Below are positions 1-9,884 of a stretch of DNA of 60,000 bases, piece by piece (position 1 is the stretch's first letter; each line of letters starts with the position of its first letter). Origin of the DNA: Membranipora membranacea. Taxonomy: Eukaryota > Bryozoa > Gymnolaemata > Cheilostomatida > Membraniporidae. Where the stretch lies: assembly GCA_914767715.1 (NCBI GenBank), contig OU612069.1, forward strand, positions 5,520,001 through 5,580,000, read 5' to 3'. Made by a program: the position numbers and the translations under genes. The notes below the pieces were generated by a model. It saw nothing but the letters and a program-made list of their open reading frames with translations, searched no databases and was not told the origin of the DNA.

Positions 1-395
1 AGGTGTGTGTTGTGTAGTGCCCCTATACCATGAGCTGGTTACATAGACACAGAGGGGCAACAAAAAATTACATAGTATACCACCTGTATTATTTGACTAG
101 ACCTTATCAAAAAAGACCTAAATTGACCTAGATCAACATGGATGCAATGGCTGGTTCATGCCACAAACTTAAAATTGAAAAACCGATCATTGCATCCTCA
201 TATGACACTTAGATGTACTTCTTGTGTTTTATATATTGCCAATGAAACGTCAATCAAACCAAATCACAATATATTGAAGCAGTCTTTTAGAAACAAGTCT
301 TTGATTTGGTCAATCACTTATTTTCTCATTCGAGAACGAAATGCTGCAGCCTGTCTAGCAATCCTGTATAAGGAGGGCTAGTCGTGATGGTGAGG
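1..395 (+). repeat. Dispersed repeat family R1, copy 1 (cut by the window edge)
   Basis: This segment shares long stretches with 455-835 and 7955-8670: the block around CAGAGGGGCAACAAAAAATT, the run of 'gacctaaat' and 'cctagat' steps, 'caatggctggttcatg', and a tail ending near 'gcctgtctagcaat'. A 79-codon open frame at 142-381 crosses it. The other copies do not keep that frame, so I treat it as chance. No terminal repeats or coding motifs are visible, and the element class is unknown. Confidence 0.7.
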
Positions 396-454
396 TGATT
401 GGACTGTCCACCTGTGTCCATGTGTCATTGCCCATCTGTTGGACGCATTCGATG

Positions 455-835
455 GGAAAACCTGTACTAAAAAGGCATAAGCAGATGGAAAATTTATTTT
501 AATGGAAGGACAGTCTTAGCTGGACGGATAGACCAAATTGAATGGCCAATTTTTTTTCAGCTCAATGACCTCCTCCCACGTGCTCTAAATGAAATTACAT
601 TGGCGGCAATTTAACAAGCCACCTGGGAAAGAGGTATGTGTTGGGTACACCATGAATTGGCTACATTTTTTATAGAAACAGAGGGACAAAAAAAAATAAC
701 ATAGTATACCACCTGTATTATTGAACCTTATCAGAACAGACCTAAATAGACCTAGATGAACATGCATGCAATGGCTGGTTCATGCAACAAAGCTAAATTT
801 TAAAAACGCTCAATTCATCCTTATATTAGCTATAT
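455..835 (+). repeat. Dispersed repeat family R1, copy 2
   Basis: It matches 7955-8340 nearly base for base, starting at 'aaaaggcataagcagatgg' and running through the 'gaccaaattgaatggcc' and 'ggtatgtgttgggta' blocks. It also overlaps the first 190 bases of copy 1. Relative to the 7955 copy it lacks a short piece near 'gcggcaaagcaattttgg'. No coding function is visible. Confidence 0.75.
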
Positions 836-1880
836 GATAGCATGATCATAATATCATTAAAATGCTAATTATAAGCTGTTTTCTTGCATTTAACAGTGAT
901 GTATCATCGTGCCAAAAATAATGTTTGACTAATAGTTAGAACCGAAGATTCTGCTATAACTGAATCTGAACATTGTGATTACCATTCTGTATCCTATTAG
1001 ACAATAACCCAATCCCATCATTTACACACCATGTAACACTTGATAAATTTATATGCATAACATTGTCACAATGGTAAATGTTTGCTGGGTTTTTGACCTT
1101 CATTTGTAACAAGAAGTCAAACAGTTTTTAGGTTATGGAATATAGGGATCACAAAAATTCCCAGGGATCAATATATTATTAGCATTTATAAACTTGGATT
1201 GTCAGCTTTGTGACAGGTAAACTATAAACAATAATCCCTTTTCTTTTCGATCTGCTGGAAGGAACATTTATAACAATTGTCTTAAACAAACTGCTCACAT
1301 GGATTAGTAAATAAAAGGCAATATCACCTTGTCTAGCATACCCTGCAAGTCCTCATCGAATAGGTTTTTTTAAATTTACACTTGTGCTTTTAAATTGTAC
1401 TAATCCCAGTCACGTAGATATTTTGGTAGTTGGTTGTTTGACTGATCTAAATACAACAGCTTTATTTTCATTTAAAGTGCTTGTAAAGGGAACAGGTTTT
1501 TGGCATCATTCTAGAGCTCTCAGTCTAGTTTAGAACATTATGCTATGTCCAAAAGCAGCCTGTGGCCCAGTTAAGAATTATTTTCACTCAAAGTTGGGAT
1601 GAGAAGGTAATAAAAAGGTACTATTTTTCTCCTTTGGAGTTGTGATCACTTGTAGAAAATAGTACCTTTTTAGTACCCTAGATTATAATGGGAATATACA
1701 GTATCTCGTAAATAAGACTTTTTGTTATGACACAGTGGTTTTGAAATTCCCTGCATACAATATTAAACCACACAGAATTTATCTATTGGATGAATGAGTG
1801 AATACAATGCAAAGTTAATCTATCCCATGTTATGTGGCTTAGCTGGTAAAATGGGATAGTGTATAAAATTTCATAATTGA
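836..1880. other. Unassigned non-coding stretch
   Basis: No gene is visible. The first 80 bases (the 'gatagcatgatcataa' to 'cagtgatgtatca' stretch) recur at 11715-11790, so it holds at least one small dispersed repeat. A hairpin is listed separately. The rest is AT-rich sequence with no recognisable feature. Part of the last 80 bases may belong to the retroelement that follows. Confidence 0.5.
1612..1671. repeat. Inverted repeat around AAAAAGGTACTATTTT
   Basis: The left arm (1612-1630) and right arm (1654-1671) are complementary over about 18 bp with one extra T in the left arm. The loop is about 23 nt. This resembles the terminal hairpin of a small MITE, but no full element or target-site duplication was recognised. 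Confidence 0.6.
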
Positions 1881-2345
1881 ATGACAAAGCAAACGATCAA
1901 AATCAAGCACGGCAATAATTACAACTCTAGCTCATCCAACAGCGAGAGTGAAAATTATAGGGAGATTAACAGATCCAGTGGAAGCGAGATTGAATATCAT
2001 TCAGGAGGCAATTGTAGCAAATCGACGTCGAGTCCATGTGATTATCATAGGGAAAATGTCCCTGAGGCATATCAGAACGCCATGACATACATCAATAAGT
2101 TGTATGGAAACCATTTTCTCATGGCCCAAGCTCTCAATTCTAGGCTTTCCTCATGGTCCAAGATTGGCAATAACGATGCTATGGGGATATTTAAACTTAC
2201 AAATTATCTAAAACAGTGCCGGACAGCTATGAACGAAATTGTTGATCTTCAATGCCTGAATTTAAGTGAGAAAAATCAAGAGATAGTCAATCTGCTTCCG
2301 CTCAAAGCCACAGTCCTTAAACAGTCAGGCAAAGCCCAAACCTAG
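1881..2345 (+). pseudogene. BEL/Pao gag-like segment
   Basis: A 154-codon open frame. The N-terminal third is rich in Ser, Asn and Glu, with runs such as SSSSNSESE, and is low in complexity. The C-terminal half has the helical pattern of BEL/Pao gag: RLSSWSKIG, then FKLTNYLKQCRTAMNEI, then LNLSEKNQEIVNLLP. In living elements this protein assembles the particle. The ATG at 1881 is the first in frame but may not be the original start. The frame ends in a stop at 2343-2345, before the protease block. Confidence 0.75.
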
Positions 2346-2423
2346 TCTAGCACACAGCTATCTGCTAATACTGTTTGTAACGCCCCACAACACCATTATG
2401 CTGAACACAGTATCTTTTCTCCA

Positions 2424-2883
2424 ACAGTATCTGTTCGGGTTTCCGCTCTAAACGACCCACACAATGAAGTGATGACTTACGCAATGATAGATTGGCAGTC
2501 TAACAAGACATTCATAACTGATGATGTATCCAATGCTGTTGATGCTAAATCTCTCAAGCAATCGTGAGATATCTACTAAGACTAGTGTAAATAAGCAGTG
2601 TAAAACATACTAAAATCTCAGAATCATAGGTTTCTATAGCTCAGTGTATTACGACCTACCTAGGACTTACTGTCGTGACCAAATACCATGTTGTATCTCA
2701 GATATACCAACCTCGGAAAATATCAGGGATATCAAGCGTCTAGAGCCAATCGCAAACTACAGAGCACTCAGACTAAACTGTGATGCTGGACTGTTGTTAG
2801 GTCATGATTGTACTAAAGCAATTACTATCAAGGAAGTGATTGAACTTCCCGAAAGTCGAGCACAGGCTGTGAGATATGCCCTA
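2424..2883 (+). pseudogene. BEL/Pao aspartic protease remnant
   Basis: Two blocks in different frames. The first (2424-2567) reads YAMIDWQSNKTFI, where the ID-W-Q-S stretch occupies the place of the aspartic-protease active site in this family; it ends in a stop at 2565-2567. The second (2644-2883) carries LPRTYCRDQIP, DIPTSENI and CDAGLLLGHDC, typical of the end of the BEL/Pao protease region. About 75 bases between them show no conserved residues. The active-site Asp is still there, but the frame is broken, so no working protease can be made. Confidence 0.75.
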
Positions 2884-2981
2884 TTGGACATAATCAACAT
2901 GAAACTAATACTGTATTTTCTGATCAAGTCGGATTTAGTCACTTTACATATTCTGTCGCATCTGATGTATCGACCCAGTGT

Positions 2982-3380
2982 ATGTCAACTAACGCCTCTA
3001 TCTGTAATAAGTCTCAAGTCACGGATGTGACACCGCGAGAACTCATGAAACAAATAGACGGTCTAGAGTTGCAGGATTTAAATTCAGGTCAAACTGTTTC
3101 TCAGGACTATTTAAAATTCCTAAACATTCTTGATGAGGCCACGTACCAGGATGAGAACAATTATTATGTCACGCCACTACAGTTCGAAGGCAGTTATACC
3201 AGCCTACAGTAAAATTATGAACCAGTGGTCAAGCGTTTTAATGGATTGCTGTCACAATTCAAACGTCGTGGTTCAGAATTTAGGGATAAGTATACTGAAT
3301 TCATCAGCGGTGTCATATCCAGAGGCGACGCCGAGCTGGTACCAGATTCTGATTTGAAAAGCGGGGAGGGTTGTTGGTAA
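2982..3380 (+). pseudogene. BEL/Pao reverse transcriptase, N-terminal part
   Basis: The frame from 2982 reads TVSQDYLKFLNILDEATYQ, then YYVTPLQFE, the usual linker before the RT palm. The protein continues in another frame from about 3213 with RGSEFRDKYTEFISGVISRG and DAELVPDSDL. A TAA stop (3378-3380) comes just before the palm segment. So there is one frame change and one in-frame stop in this piece. Confidence 0.8.
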
Positions 3381-3725
3381 TTGCCACATCATGGAGTATT
3401 CCACAGCAAAACCAAAAAACTACGATGTGTATTTGATTATAGCAGTAAATACAAAGGCATGAGTATTAATGACGCTTTTTATCAAGGACCCGATCTTAAT
3501 AACTCACTCTTAGGGGCGCTAATGAGATTCAGACAGAAACCTGTTGCGGTTAGTTGTGACATTGAAAAAATGTATCATAGATTTTGTGTTACACCCGCAC
3601 GTAGAGACTATATGAGATTCTTATGGCTAGATCAAGAAAACAATGAGCAGACCTATCGAATGTGTGTACATATTTTCGGCGCCAGATCTTCCCCACGCTG
3701 TGCCAAATACGGACAACGCCGCTAA
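3381..3725 (+). pseudogene. BEL/Pao reverse transcriptase palm, motifs up to the third block
   Basis: In frame from 3381: LPHHGVFHS, then LRCVFDYSS, INDAFYQGPDLNNSLLGALM, VAVSCDIEKMYHRF and DYMRFLW. The Asp of SCDIEKMYH is the first metal-binding Asp of the RT active site and is present. The frame ends in RSSPRCAKYG followed by a stop at 3723-3725, and the rest of the RT continues downstream in another frame. This is the best-preserved part of the element. Confidence 0.88.
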
Positions 3726-3770
3726 GCTGAATATCATGGTAACCAATATCCAGAATCCCAGAAATTTATC

Positions 3771-4298
3771 ATGCAACATTTCTATGTCGATGAGGGTCTG
3801 CACAGTGTTGATATTCCAGAAGAGGCTACTAAGCTTCTTAATGACACTAGAGCTATTTGTAGTAAGGGCAACCTCAGGGTTCATAAGCTGCTATCTAACA
3901 ATAGTGGTGTGTTCAAGTCATTTCCACAAGCAGATGCAAATATTAATCAGTCTGGTGATTTTGAGTTACTGAGCACAGTACGCGCCCTCGGGATGCTTTG
4001 GTCACTGCAAACAGAGTCATTCAAGTATCAGTATATGCCTAAAGACAACCCATGTACTCGCAGAAGCATATTATTAGCTAATGTAGCATCTGTGTACGAC
4101 CCGATGGGTCTAATCTCACCACTGCTTTTGTCTGGCCATAACATGATTCAGCAAACATGTAAATCTGGTCTTGATTGGGATGAGCCTCTAAGTGGCGCTA
4201 CTGCTGATCAGTGGAAATTATGGGATGCAGAAATGTCAAGAATATCAGAAATACCTATTCCACTGTGTATATACCCTACAGGTATTGTGCTAGCCTAA
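3771..4298 (+). pseudogene. BEL/Pao reverse transcriptase C-terminal part and connection
   Basis: In frame from 3771: HFYVDEGLHSVD, then ARAICSKGNLR-like and RVHKLLSNN, then RALGMLW, VASVYDPMGLISPLL and WDEPLS. The box that in active reverse transcriptases ends in two aspartates reads Y-V-D-E here, so the second catalytic Asp is replaced by Glu. The downstream RALGMLW and VYDPMGL blocks are hallmarks of the BEL/Pao family and support the family call. The frame closes in a stop at 4296-4298. Confidence 0.87.
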
Positions 4299-4675
4299 TG
4301 TGAGCTCCACACATTTGCTGATGCCAACCAGACAGGCTACGGAGCTTGTAGTTATGTACGTGAACTAAACTCTAACCAGGATACACATTGTTCACTGTTA
4401 CTAGGAAAATCTTGTGTAGCTCCTATGAAGCCCACTACAATACCACGGCTTGAGCTTCAAGCTGCTCTACTAGCGGCCAAAGTGTGTTATCTGAAATGGA
4501 CTGGAAGTGTGATTCATATTTGTGGTCCGATTCTAAGATAGTTTTAGGCTACATACACAATGATGCCAAACGCTTCCACACTTTAGTAGCTAATCGTTTG
4601 AGCCAAATCCTTCACGTCTCAGATTTATCTCAGAGGCATTATGATAGGACAAATAAGAACCCAGCTATATAGCCT
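4299..4675 (+). pseudogene. BEL/Pao RNase H-like remnant
   Basis: The first block reads ELHTFADANQTGYGACSY and PRLELQAALLAAKV, which in RNase H supplies the early Asp and the Glu helix. A frame change near 4480 leads into MDWKCDSYLWSDSKIVLGYI, with the WSDSKIVL motif of the later Asp, then RFHTLVANRLSQI. The segment ends at NKNPA, where a small deletion shifts the frame. Residues characteristic of RNase H survive in both pieces, but they cannot be read as one protein. Confidence 0.8.
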
Positions 4676-5079
4676 CTAGGGGTGTCAGTTCTGTAAATGA
4701 GCTTAGTAACTCTCAATGGTTTCAGGGACCTAGTTTTCTGTGGTGGCAATGTGATCATGAAGATTCTGCCAGTAATAAATTTGATGTAGACCCAAATTAT
4801 CTAGAAACCAAACACTCGACGACAGTTTTGGCCACTGATACCATATCTCTATCATGTTTGGAACAAGTAGCTGTAGATATAGCCAATCATTTTTCATCAT
4901 GGTCAAAGACTCAGCACAATATGGCTGTATTGCTCAAAATCAAATCTTCTCACAAGTTTAAAGGATCTGGCAAAGTCTCTGTCAATGAATATCGGAATGC
5001 CTCTAAGCTTATTATCAAGGCTGTACAAAAATCTGAATTCAGTAGGGAAATACAACTCCTACAATCAGATGAAGTTTAA
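4676..5079 (+). pseudogene. BEL/Pao region after RNase H, truncated before integrase
   Basis: Follows the frame slip at NKNPA. It reads IASRGVSSVNELSNSQWFQG and PSFLWW, then a linker, then NEYRNASKLIIKAVQKSEFS and EIQLLQSDEV, where it stops (5077-5079). In complete elements the zinc-binding start of integrase would follow shortly. Instead a copy of the 2.9-kb repeat begins at 5083, so the break is either an insertion or a deletion breakpoint. Confidence 0.75.
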
Positions 5080-5689
5080 TTATGCTGCTAGATACTTTGT
5101 TACCACTCGCAGATACAAATCTTCTGCAAAAAAGTTTAGGTATCTTTGCCAGTAGGGGATGATCTAATGACGTCATTTGCCGAACAATCATGTAAGGTTA
5201 TTGACATTTTAAGTTTCGGAATATTTTTCCATAAAGTAATTGTTGTTATTATAATTACCTAACTATGGATTTAATTACTTCTTTTTATGGGAATAATATG
5301 GAATCTTCAGGTGGGAGATGTGGGATGAAAGTCAACAAAAGTATTTTAATAAAGAAAAAAATATTTTTGTGATATGGTTATTGAGTATTTTGAGCAACAC
5401 TAGGGGTGTCGGTTAGAAGATGTCTCTTTGCCGATTTGAGCCTGCATTACAAGACTAAAATCCATGTTTTACAGCACAATTGGAGCAATTGAACTTGTAA
5501 GAAGATAATTCCTAATTTAGCGATATGTTGGTGTAGACTTGTGAAACAGATAGTGGTGTGAACTTGTTCAGTGCTGCCAAAAATAATGGATTTATAATGG
5601 CATTCATCGTATATATGTAGCAAATTTTATTATTCTCAGTAGCGAGCCTGTCTGCCAGCATGTCTGACAATCAACGAAACCAATAAATT

Positions 5690-5890
5690 GGTAACAACTC
5701 TGAAAATTATTGCACAGGGTAGATTAGTCCAAAGATTGAATATTCCACTCAATTTCCTCATTGCTCCAATGAATATATTTAAAATAGTGCTAAGAGTTGA
5801 TAACAAATGCTTAAACATCCTAAATCTAATTTGACTTAAAACTGTCACAAGGCATATCAATTCTATCATCAAGCGGTACCGTTATTTATA
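5690..5890 (+). mobile_element. LINE 3'-region scrap inside repeat B1
   Basis: The stretch from 'tgaatattccactcaatt' through 'caatgaatatatttaaaa' to 'gttgataacaaatgcttaa' and 'aaggcatatcaattc' parallels the LINE fragment at 33580-33740 (LAPLVFAPMNIIEQELNTDV and following bases). The same scrap lies in copy B3 near 14140-14310. So the LINE piece was part of the unit before it was copied. Confidence 0.55.
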
Positions 5891-7621
5891 CCTTGAACAG
5901 TATTCAAATGTATATAAGTGATGATGTAATAATTGTTTGAAATAAGGTTGTATCCCTAACCATGTGGATTCATATTTCTTGGGTGGCTCTGTTTACTGTA
6001 ATGTTGTTAGTGTGCACACCTAATTCAACCTATTGAAGGCGAGAATTTTGCTATTATCAAAATTGTGTAGCTTGCTGTATGGTCATAACCTTTGTGTGTG
6101 ATACTACCATGGCTATGATGATTGTGTATACATTTTGGAGCCTAGGTGATGACAGTGATATATAGAGTTGTTTCTTCTAAAATATTTCATTCAAGTAAGT
6201 TTTAGCAGAGAGCAAGTGTCGTTATTAATGTCTTCTTAATTTTTGTGATGTTTTTATTACGTTCTCTCAAGCGAAGTTTTCCTTGTTTTACTCTTTCACT
6301 TCAGCTTTTGAGCAGGAAATCTGAGAGTAGCAACATCTCTGCGTCTTGATCTTAAATATCCTTCACAGCACAAGAAGTTACTAATTCATAATAAATAAGC
6401 TATAATCAATAAATTGGTTTGCGCCATAAACAGAAGTCAAATTTATGTCTGTTGTCAGGGGAACACCACGGCCACTGGGATCATTAATAAAAAAATTGAA
6501 AAGCAATAAATCTATTACAGAATAGGTGCTCAATTAGTCTGTGTGCCAATCTCTTTCAACTCGGATTTTTCTGTCCAGTGACTACCAATGCATTATAAGT
6601 AAAACCAAACAATACTTAATAACTTTGTCAAGGTATGTAGGCCTATTGTGATACAATACAATTCATTTGATACATGTGTGGTACCCAGTCATTACGAAGT
6701 GCAGTGAAGTGAAAAAGTTATGTTTGTCATCTAACATGTCAGCTCTTTGTTGTTTGATCTCAACCAAATTTTGTATGGAGTACATGTTTGGCACTGAAAA
6801 TTTTAATCTGAATAATAAAAAGAAATATGACTTTGTATACAGAAGCTTACAGTATTAGCCGAATGATTACTGGAAATAAGCGAAGGCTCTCAAAAATTAT
6901 TGATCCTACTAATCTGTGACTTTCCCTTGTACAGAGACAGCTAGAGCTTGATAGTTGTATCATCACAAAATGCAGCGGTGTTTCTTAAATCAGTTAATTA
7001 TTGATATACAGGCAGCTGAATAGAGTGCTATATTGTTGATTTAAGGTTGATTGTTTGATGAGATAGATCTTGACGAAAAACTTCCTGAGAAATTTATCCC
7101 CTTGTTTTACAAAATTGTGCCCATTTTCTACCTCAACAGATATTTTCCAATTAACCCTTATTAATAAATGTTTTATTGGGCTTCGTGAAATATTAAGAGA
7201 ATGAAAACAGATTAATCATGGAATCACTGGTTGCCAAGAAATTCACATGTGAAGTTTGTTCATGCGAAAGTTTACAAGATCACTTTGCAGTGAAAGTAAG
7301 CCAACGACTAACTGAGTGTTAAATTGTGAGTTCAATACTTGCAACAGGGCCAACTGATAGCAAGTGTCATTACAGCTGCTATCCCTACAAATTCAATACA
7401 AATTTAACTCGACTTGATTTTTTCACGCACGAGCTCATCTTGGCCAACAACTGTAATGTAAAATGATAAGTTATTCTTTTTTTCAGTTATCGCTTTTGTT
7501 GTGACAGCTCATGCCCGCCCAATTAATTGTTGGTTGTTTTATTCGTTTGTTAATTTTCTAATCAAGTTTTACCTAGAACACGCCTCCAAGACCCAGTAAA
7601 TTCATTAATTTGCGAGGTCTC

Positions 7622-7647
7622 GTTGGAGGGAGGGGTGGGGGGGGGGC
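7622..7647 (+). other. G-rich tract in repeat B1 (quadruplex-type pattern)
   Basis: GGAGGGAGGGGTGGGGGGGGGG: G-runs separated by single A or T. Related tracts lie in the same place of other B copies, near 10379-10400, 16109-16130 and 19107-19123. The opposite strand is a C-run. Confidence 0.7.
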
Positions 7648-7954
7648 CTACACCGCCTCTGTCAAACCAAAAAAGCTTTATCTCTTTAACCCAAGAGTTC
7701 ATTTGGTGTTGAAACTGTGCTGCACAGGATAGTCAATGATGACAGGATCACATCTGAAAGCTAAAAATCCCTCCTGGTTAGGAAGCCCTAACCTGAGCAA
7801 CTCTGATTATCACAATAGACATTATTTTAAATGCCTTAGATTTAGATATGTTTATAATCTTAGCAATCTTAGAAGTTGTGCCCATTTCATATTTTCTTAA
7901 AAGTTAGTCATTGATAGATCATTGAACTGAGGCAGTTTTTGACATTGTACGAGA

Positions 7955-8670
7955 CAACCTGTACTGAAAAGGCATAAGCAGATGGAAAATTTGTTTTAAT
8001 GGGCAGACAGTTTTAGCTGGACGGATATACCAAATTGAATGGCCAATTTTTTTTTCAGCTCAATGACCTCCTCCCACTTGCTCTAAATTAAATGACATTG
8101 GCGGCAAAGCAATTTTGGACTGATCAATTTAACAATCCACCCGGGAAAGAGGTATGTGTTGGGTATACCATGAATTGGCTAAATTTTTATAGAAACAGAG
8201 GGGCAACAAAAATAATAACATAGTATACCACCTGTATTATTGAACCTCATCGGAACAGACCTAAATAGACCTAGATGAACAAACATGCAATGGCTGGTTC
8301 ATGCTACAAAGCTAAAATTAAAAATACGCTCAATTCATCCTCATATTAACTAATATGGCACTTATCTGTACTTCTTGTGACAAGCCTATTAAGACAATAA
8401 TAGGGGAATGAGTGACAAAACAACAGACTGATCAGTTTAAACATTCTCCATCTCTAACCCACATTTTGTGAAACTCACTTCTTTTTGCGATCATTGATTT
8501 GAGTTTCATATATTGCCAATGCAACGTCAATCGAACCAAGACACAATTTATTGAAGCAGTCTTTTAGAAACCAGTCTTTGATTTAGTCAATCACTTATTT
8601 TCTCTTGACATACTCATTTTAGATCAAAATACTGCAGCCTGTCTAGCAATTCTGGATAAGGAGGGCAAGT
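7955..8670 (+). repeat. Dispersed repeat family R1, longest copy
   Basis: It joins in one piece the sequences seen at 455-835 and at 1-395, which shows that those are two overlapping parts of the same element. Its end, around 'gcctgtctagcaattctgg', matches 345-375. An internal stretch of about 150 bases (near 8370-8510) is missing from copy 1. No protein-coding block is visible. Confidence 0.75.
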
Positions 8671-9219
8671 TGTTATACTGTGGAGAATATTTGAATACTA
8701 GATGCATTGTGTGCATAATAAATATTGCTAATATTATTAAATTGTTAATATTGAATCGTAATACAATTGCATATGTATGTGCTTTCATTTTCCTTGCGCC
8801 TAATTAAATCGATGATGCACTTACTAAATTATTTGCACCTAAAACCAGAGTTCCCTATTTTAAGTTTTTCCTCAAATGAAAGTTAGTGTAATGGGGTCAG
8901 TCGAATGTTGTCCCTACCTCTTTTAGCACCACTGTAGGGAAGCGCATCTCGCTTACTCAAAGGTACTACTGTTGCAAGCATCTGACTCACATGTTTGTTT
9001 CAAATATTCAAAGGTATTTCTAGTGATGCAAGTTACGTGATTCAGATGTGAAACTCAACCTATAATTGCTGACTAAAAATATAGACCTAATATGTAAATA
9101 TAAATGCTTAACTAAACTTGTTTTCTAGTGATGCATGTTATGCGATTCAATTTATCAATCCATAGTGACAATTCACTCCATCCTTAAAAAATGAGAATAA
9201 TTCACTAGCCTTAGCTTCT
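8671..9219. other. Intronic stretch with a small dispersed repeat
   Basis: Within the presumed last visible region of the LRR gene. Bases 8963-9075 ('ctgttgcaagcatctgactcac', then 'gtatttctagtgatgcaagtta') recur in part at 9508-9530 and, as 'gtatttcttgtgatgcaagt', at 35489-35510 and 30950-31020. The first of these matches the donor side of the LRR exon at 9531. No gene is seen. Confidence 0.45.
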
Positions 9220-9480
9220 GACTGGTATAATTGTGATGCATTGATACTCGATGCATCGAAGACAGATGTTATAACAGTCTCCTATATTGATGTTGAGTTG
9301 ATTTTTCTCCAACTAATTTTTCAGGGCATGTTGTCCTCAAACATTCTGACAAACTTAAATATTTAGGAGTAATCTTTAGAAAAAAATATGAGTTTTAAAT
9401 CCCATGTCAATGAGATAAAACAAAACCTAATCCAGTCATAGCAAACTTTAAGAGAAATCACCATACTCAGAGGGAACAAA
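9220..9480 (+). mobile_element. LINE reverse transcriptase C-terminal fragment, copy 1
   Basis: It is related to 33300-33560: the 'gactggtataattgtgatgcattgatactc' stretch encodes the DWYNCNKLILNASKTD block in the better copy, and 'aaatatttaggagtaat' encodes the K-Y-L-G-V-I block that follows the RT catalytic motifs in non-LTR retrotransposons. An insertion and frame changes disrupt it. It is 5'-truncated and dead, and lies next to an LRR exon. Confidence 0.7.
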
Positions 9481-9530
9481 CTAATTCTACAAATAGTGTG
9501 ATATTCTACTGTTGCAAGCATCTGACTCAC

Positions 9531-9671
9531 CTGTCTGGAAGGCTGGTCAAGCCACAGCTATTCGCATCTATACTCTTCAATGATGCAATTTCCCCCAATC
9601 CTGCAGGTAATGTTTGTAGGGCTTCATTGTAATAGACTTGTAACGACTCCAGTCCTGGCAGTTTGCAGATG
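9531..9671 (-). CDS. LRR gene, 141-nt leucine-rich-repeat exon (fourth recognised exon)
   Basis: On the minus strand the exon is bounded by an acceptor CCACAG before 9671 and a donor GTGAGT after 9531. It starts with the third base of a codon and ends with two bases of the next, giving 46 whole codons. The protein reads KLPGLESLQVYYNEALQTLP then AGLGEIASLKSIDANSCGLT then SLPD. This is two LRR units of about 23 residues with the LxxLxxL..LxxLPxxLGxxxSL pattern. LRRs form a curved protein-binding scaffold. The exon at 29897 has the same length, phase and layout (S-C-L..LExL...L-TLP..LG...SLK....C..TSLPxR), so the two arose by exon duplication. Since the exon ends in phase 2, the gene must continue on the minus strand, probably beyond position 1. 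The partner and function are unknown. Confidence 0.82.
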
Positions 9672-9884
9672 CTGTGGTTGATAAATAACAGAATGTTAAA
9701 ATAGCATGCAATACTGCTTGTCAGTTGATGGAGCAAACCAATCGAGCAACGCATTCTATTAATAGGAGAAAGTTTCAGATCGATCTGTTACCCGCGTAAG
9801 TTGTAACTTTCAGATACAGATAAATGTATGAATTTTACAGCGCTTCTGCCGAAGCTGAGGTTAATTGATATTAGGATAGTCAAT
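9672..9884 (-). other. Intron flank of the LRR exon
   Basis: Upstream intron sequence of the 9531 exon (minus strand). The bases 'gagaaagtttcagatcgatc' and the following 'taacttgt'-like words resemble 30790-30850, upstream of the other LRR exon. This suggests that intron flank was duplicated together with the exon. No separate gene is seen. Confidence 0.4.

Larger units (their letters stand above)
1881..5079 (+). mobile_element. BEL/Pao LTR-retrotransposon fossil, internal region without integrase
   Basis: Successive frames on the plus strand carry, in order, gag-like, aspartic protease, reverse transcriptase and RNase H-like blocks of the BEL/Pao family. Several stops and frame changes break the reading frame, so the copy is dead. 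The last recognisable residues sit at about 5079, just before the integrase would be expected. The sequence then changes abruptly into a 2.9-kb repeat unit at 5083. I could not find long terminal repeats on either side. This is an old, truncated insertion, and its parts are listed below. Confidence 0.88.
5083..7890 (+). repeat. Repeat family B (about 2.9 kb), copy B1
   Basis: It aligns along nearly its whole length with 13490-16449 and, from 5160 on, with 16600-19330. Shared blocks in order are 'gctgctagata', 'gatgatctaatga', 'agtgggagatgt', 'taagtgatgatgtaataatt', 'gaacaccacggccactggga', 'tgtaggcctatt', 'gtggtaccc', 'caagaaattcacatgtgaag' and a G-rich run near 7625. A 63-codon frame at 6667-6858 also exists at 18156 but is broken at 15170, so I do not call it a gene. 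No transposase or terminal repeats are visible. Around 5690-5890 it contains a piece related to a LINE 3' part. Confidence 0.85.

Noticed and set aside
585-767. Minus-strand 60-codon frame
   Set aside because: It lies in repeat R1, and the copy at 8090-8270 does not keep it.
6667-6858. 63-codon frame in repeat B1 with a related frame at 18156
   Set aside because: The sister copy near 15170 has stops in the same frame, and no domain is visible. Shared openness is expected for young copies.
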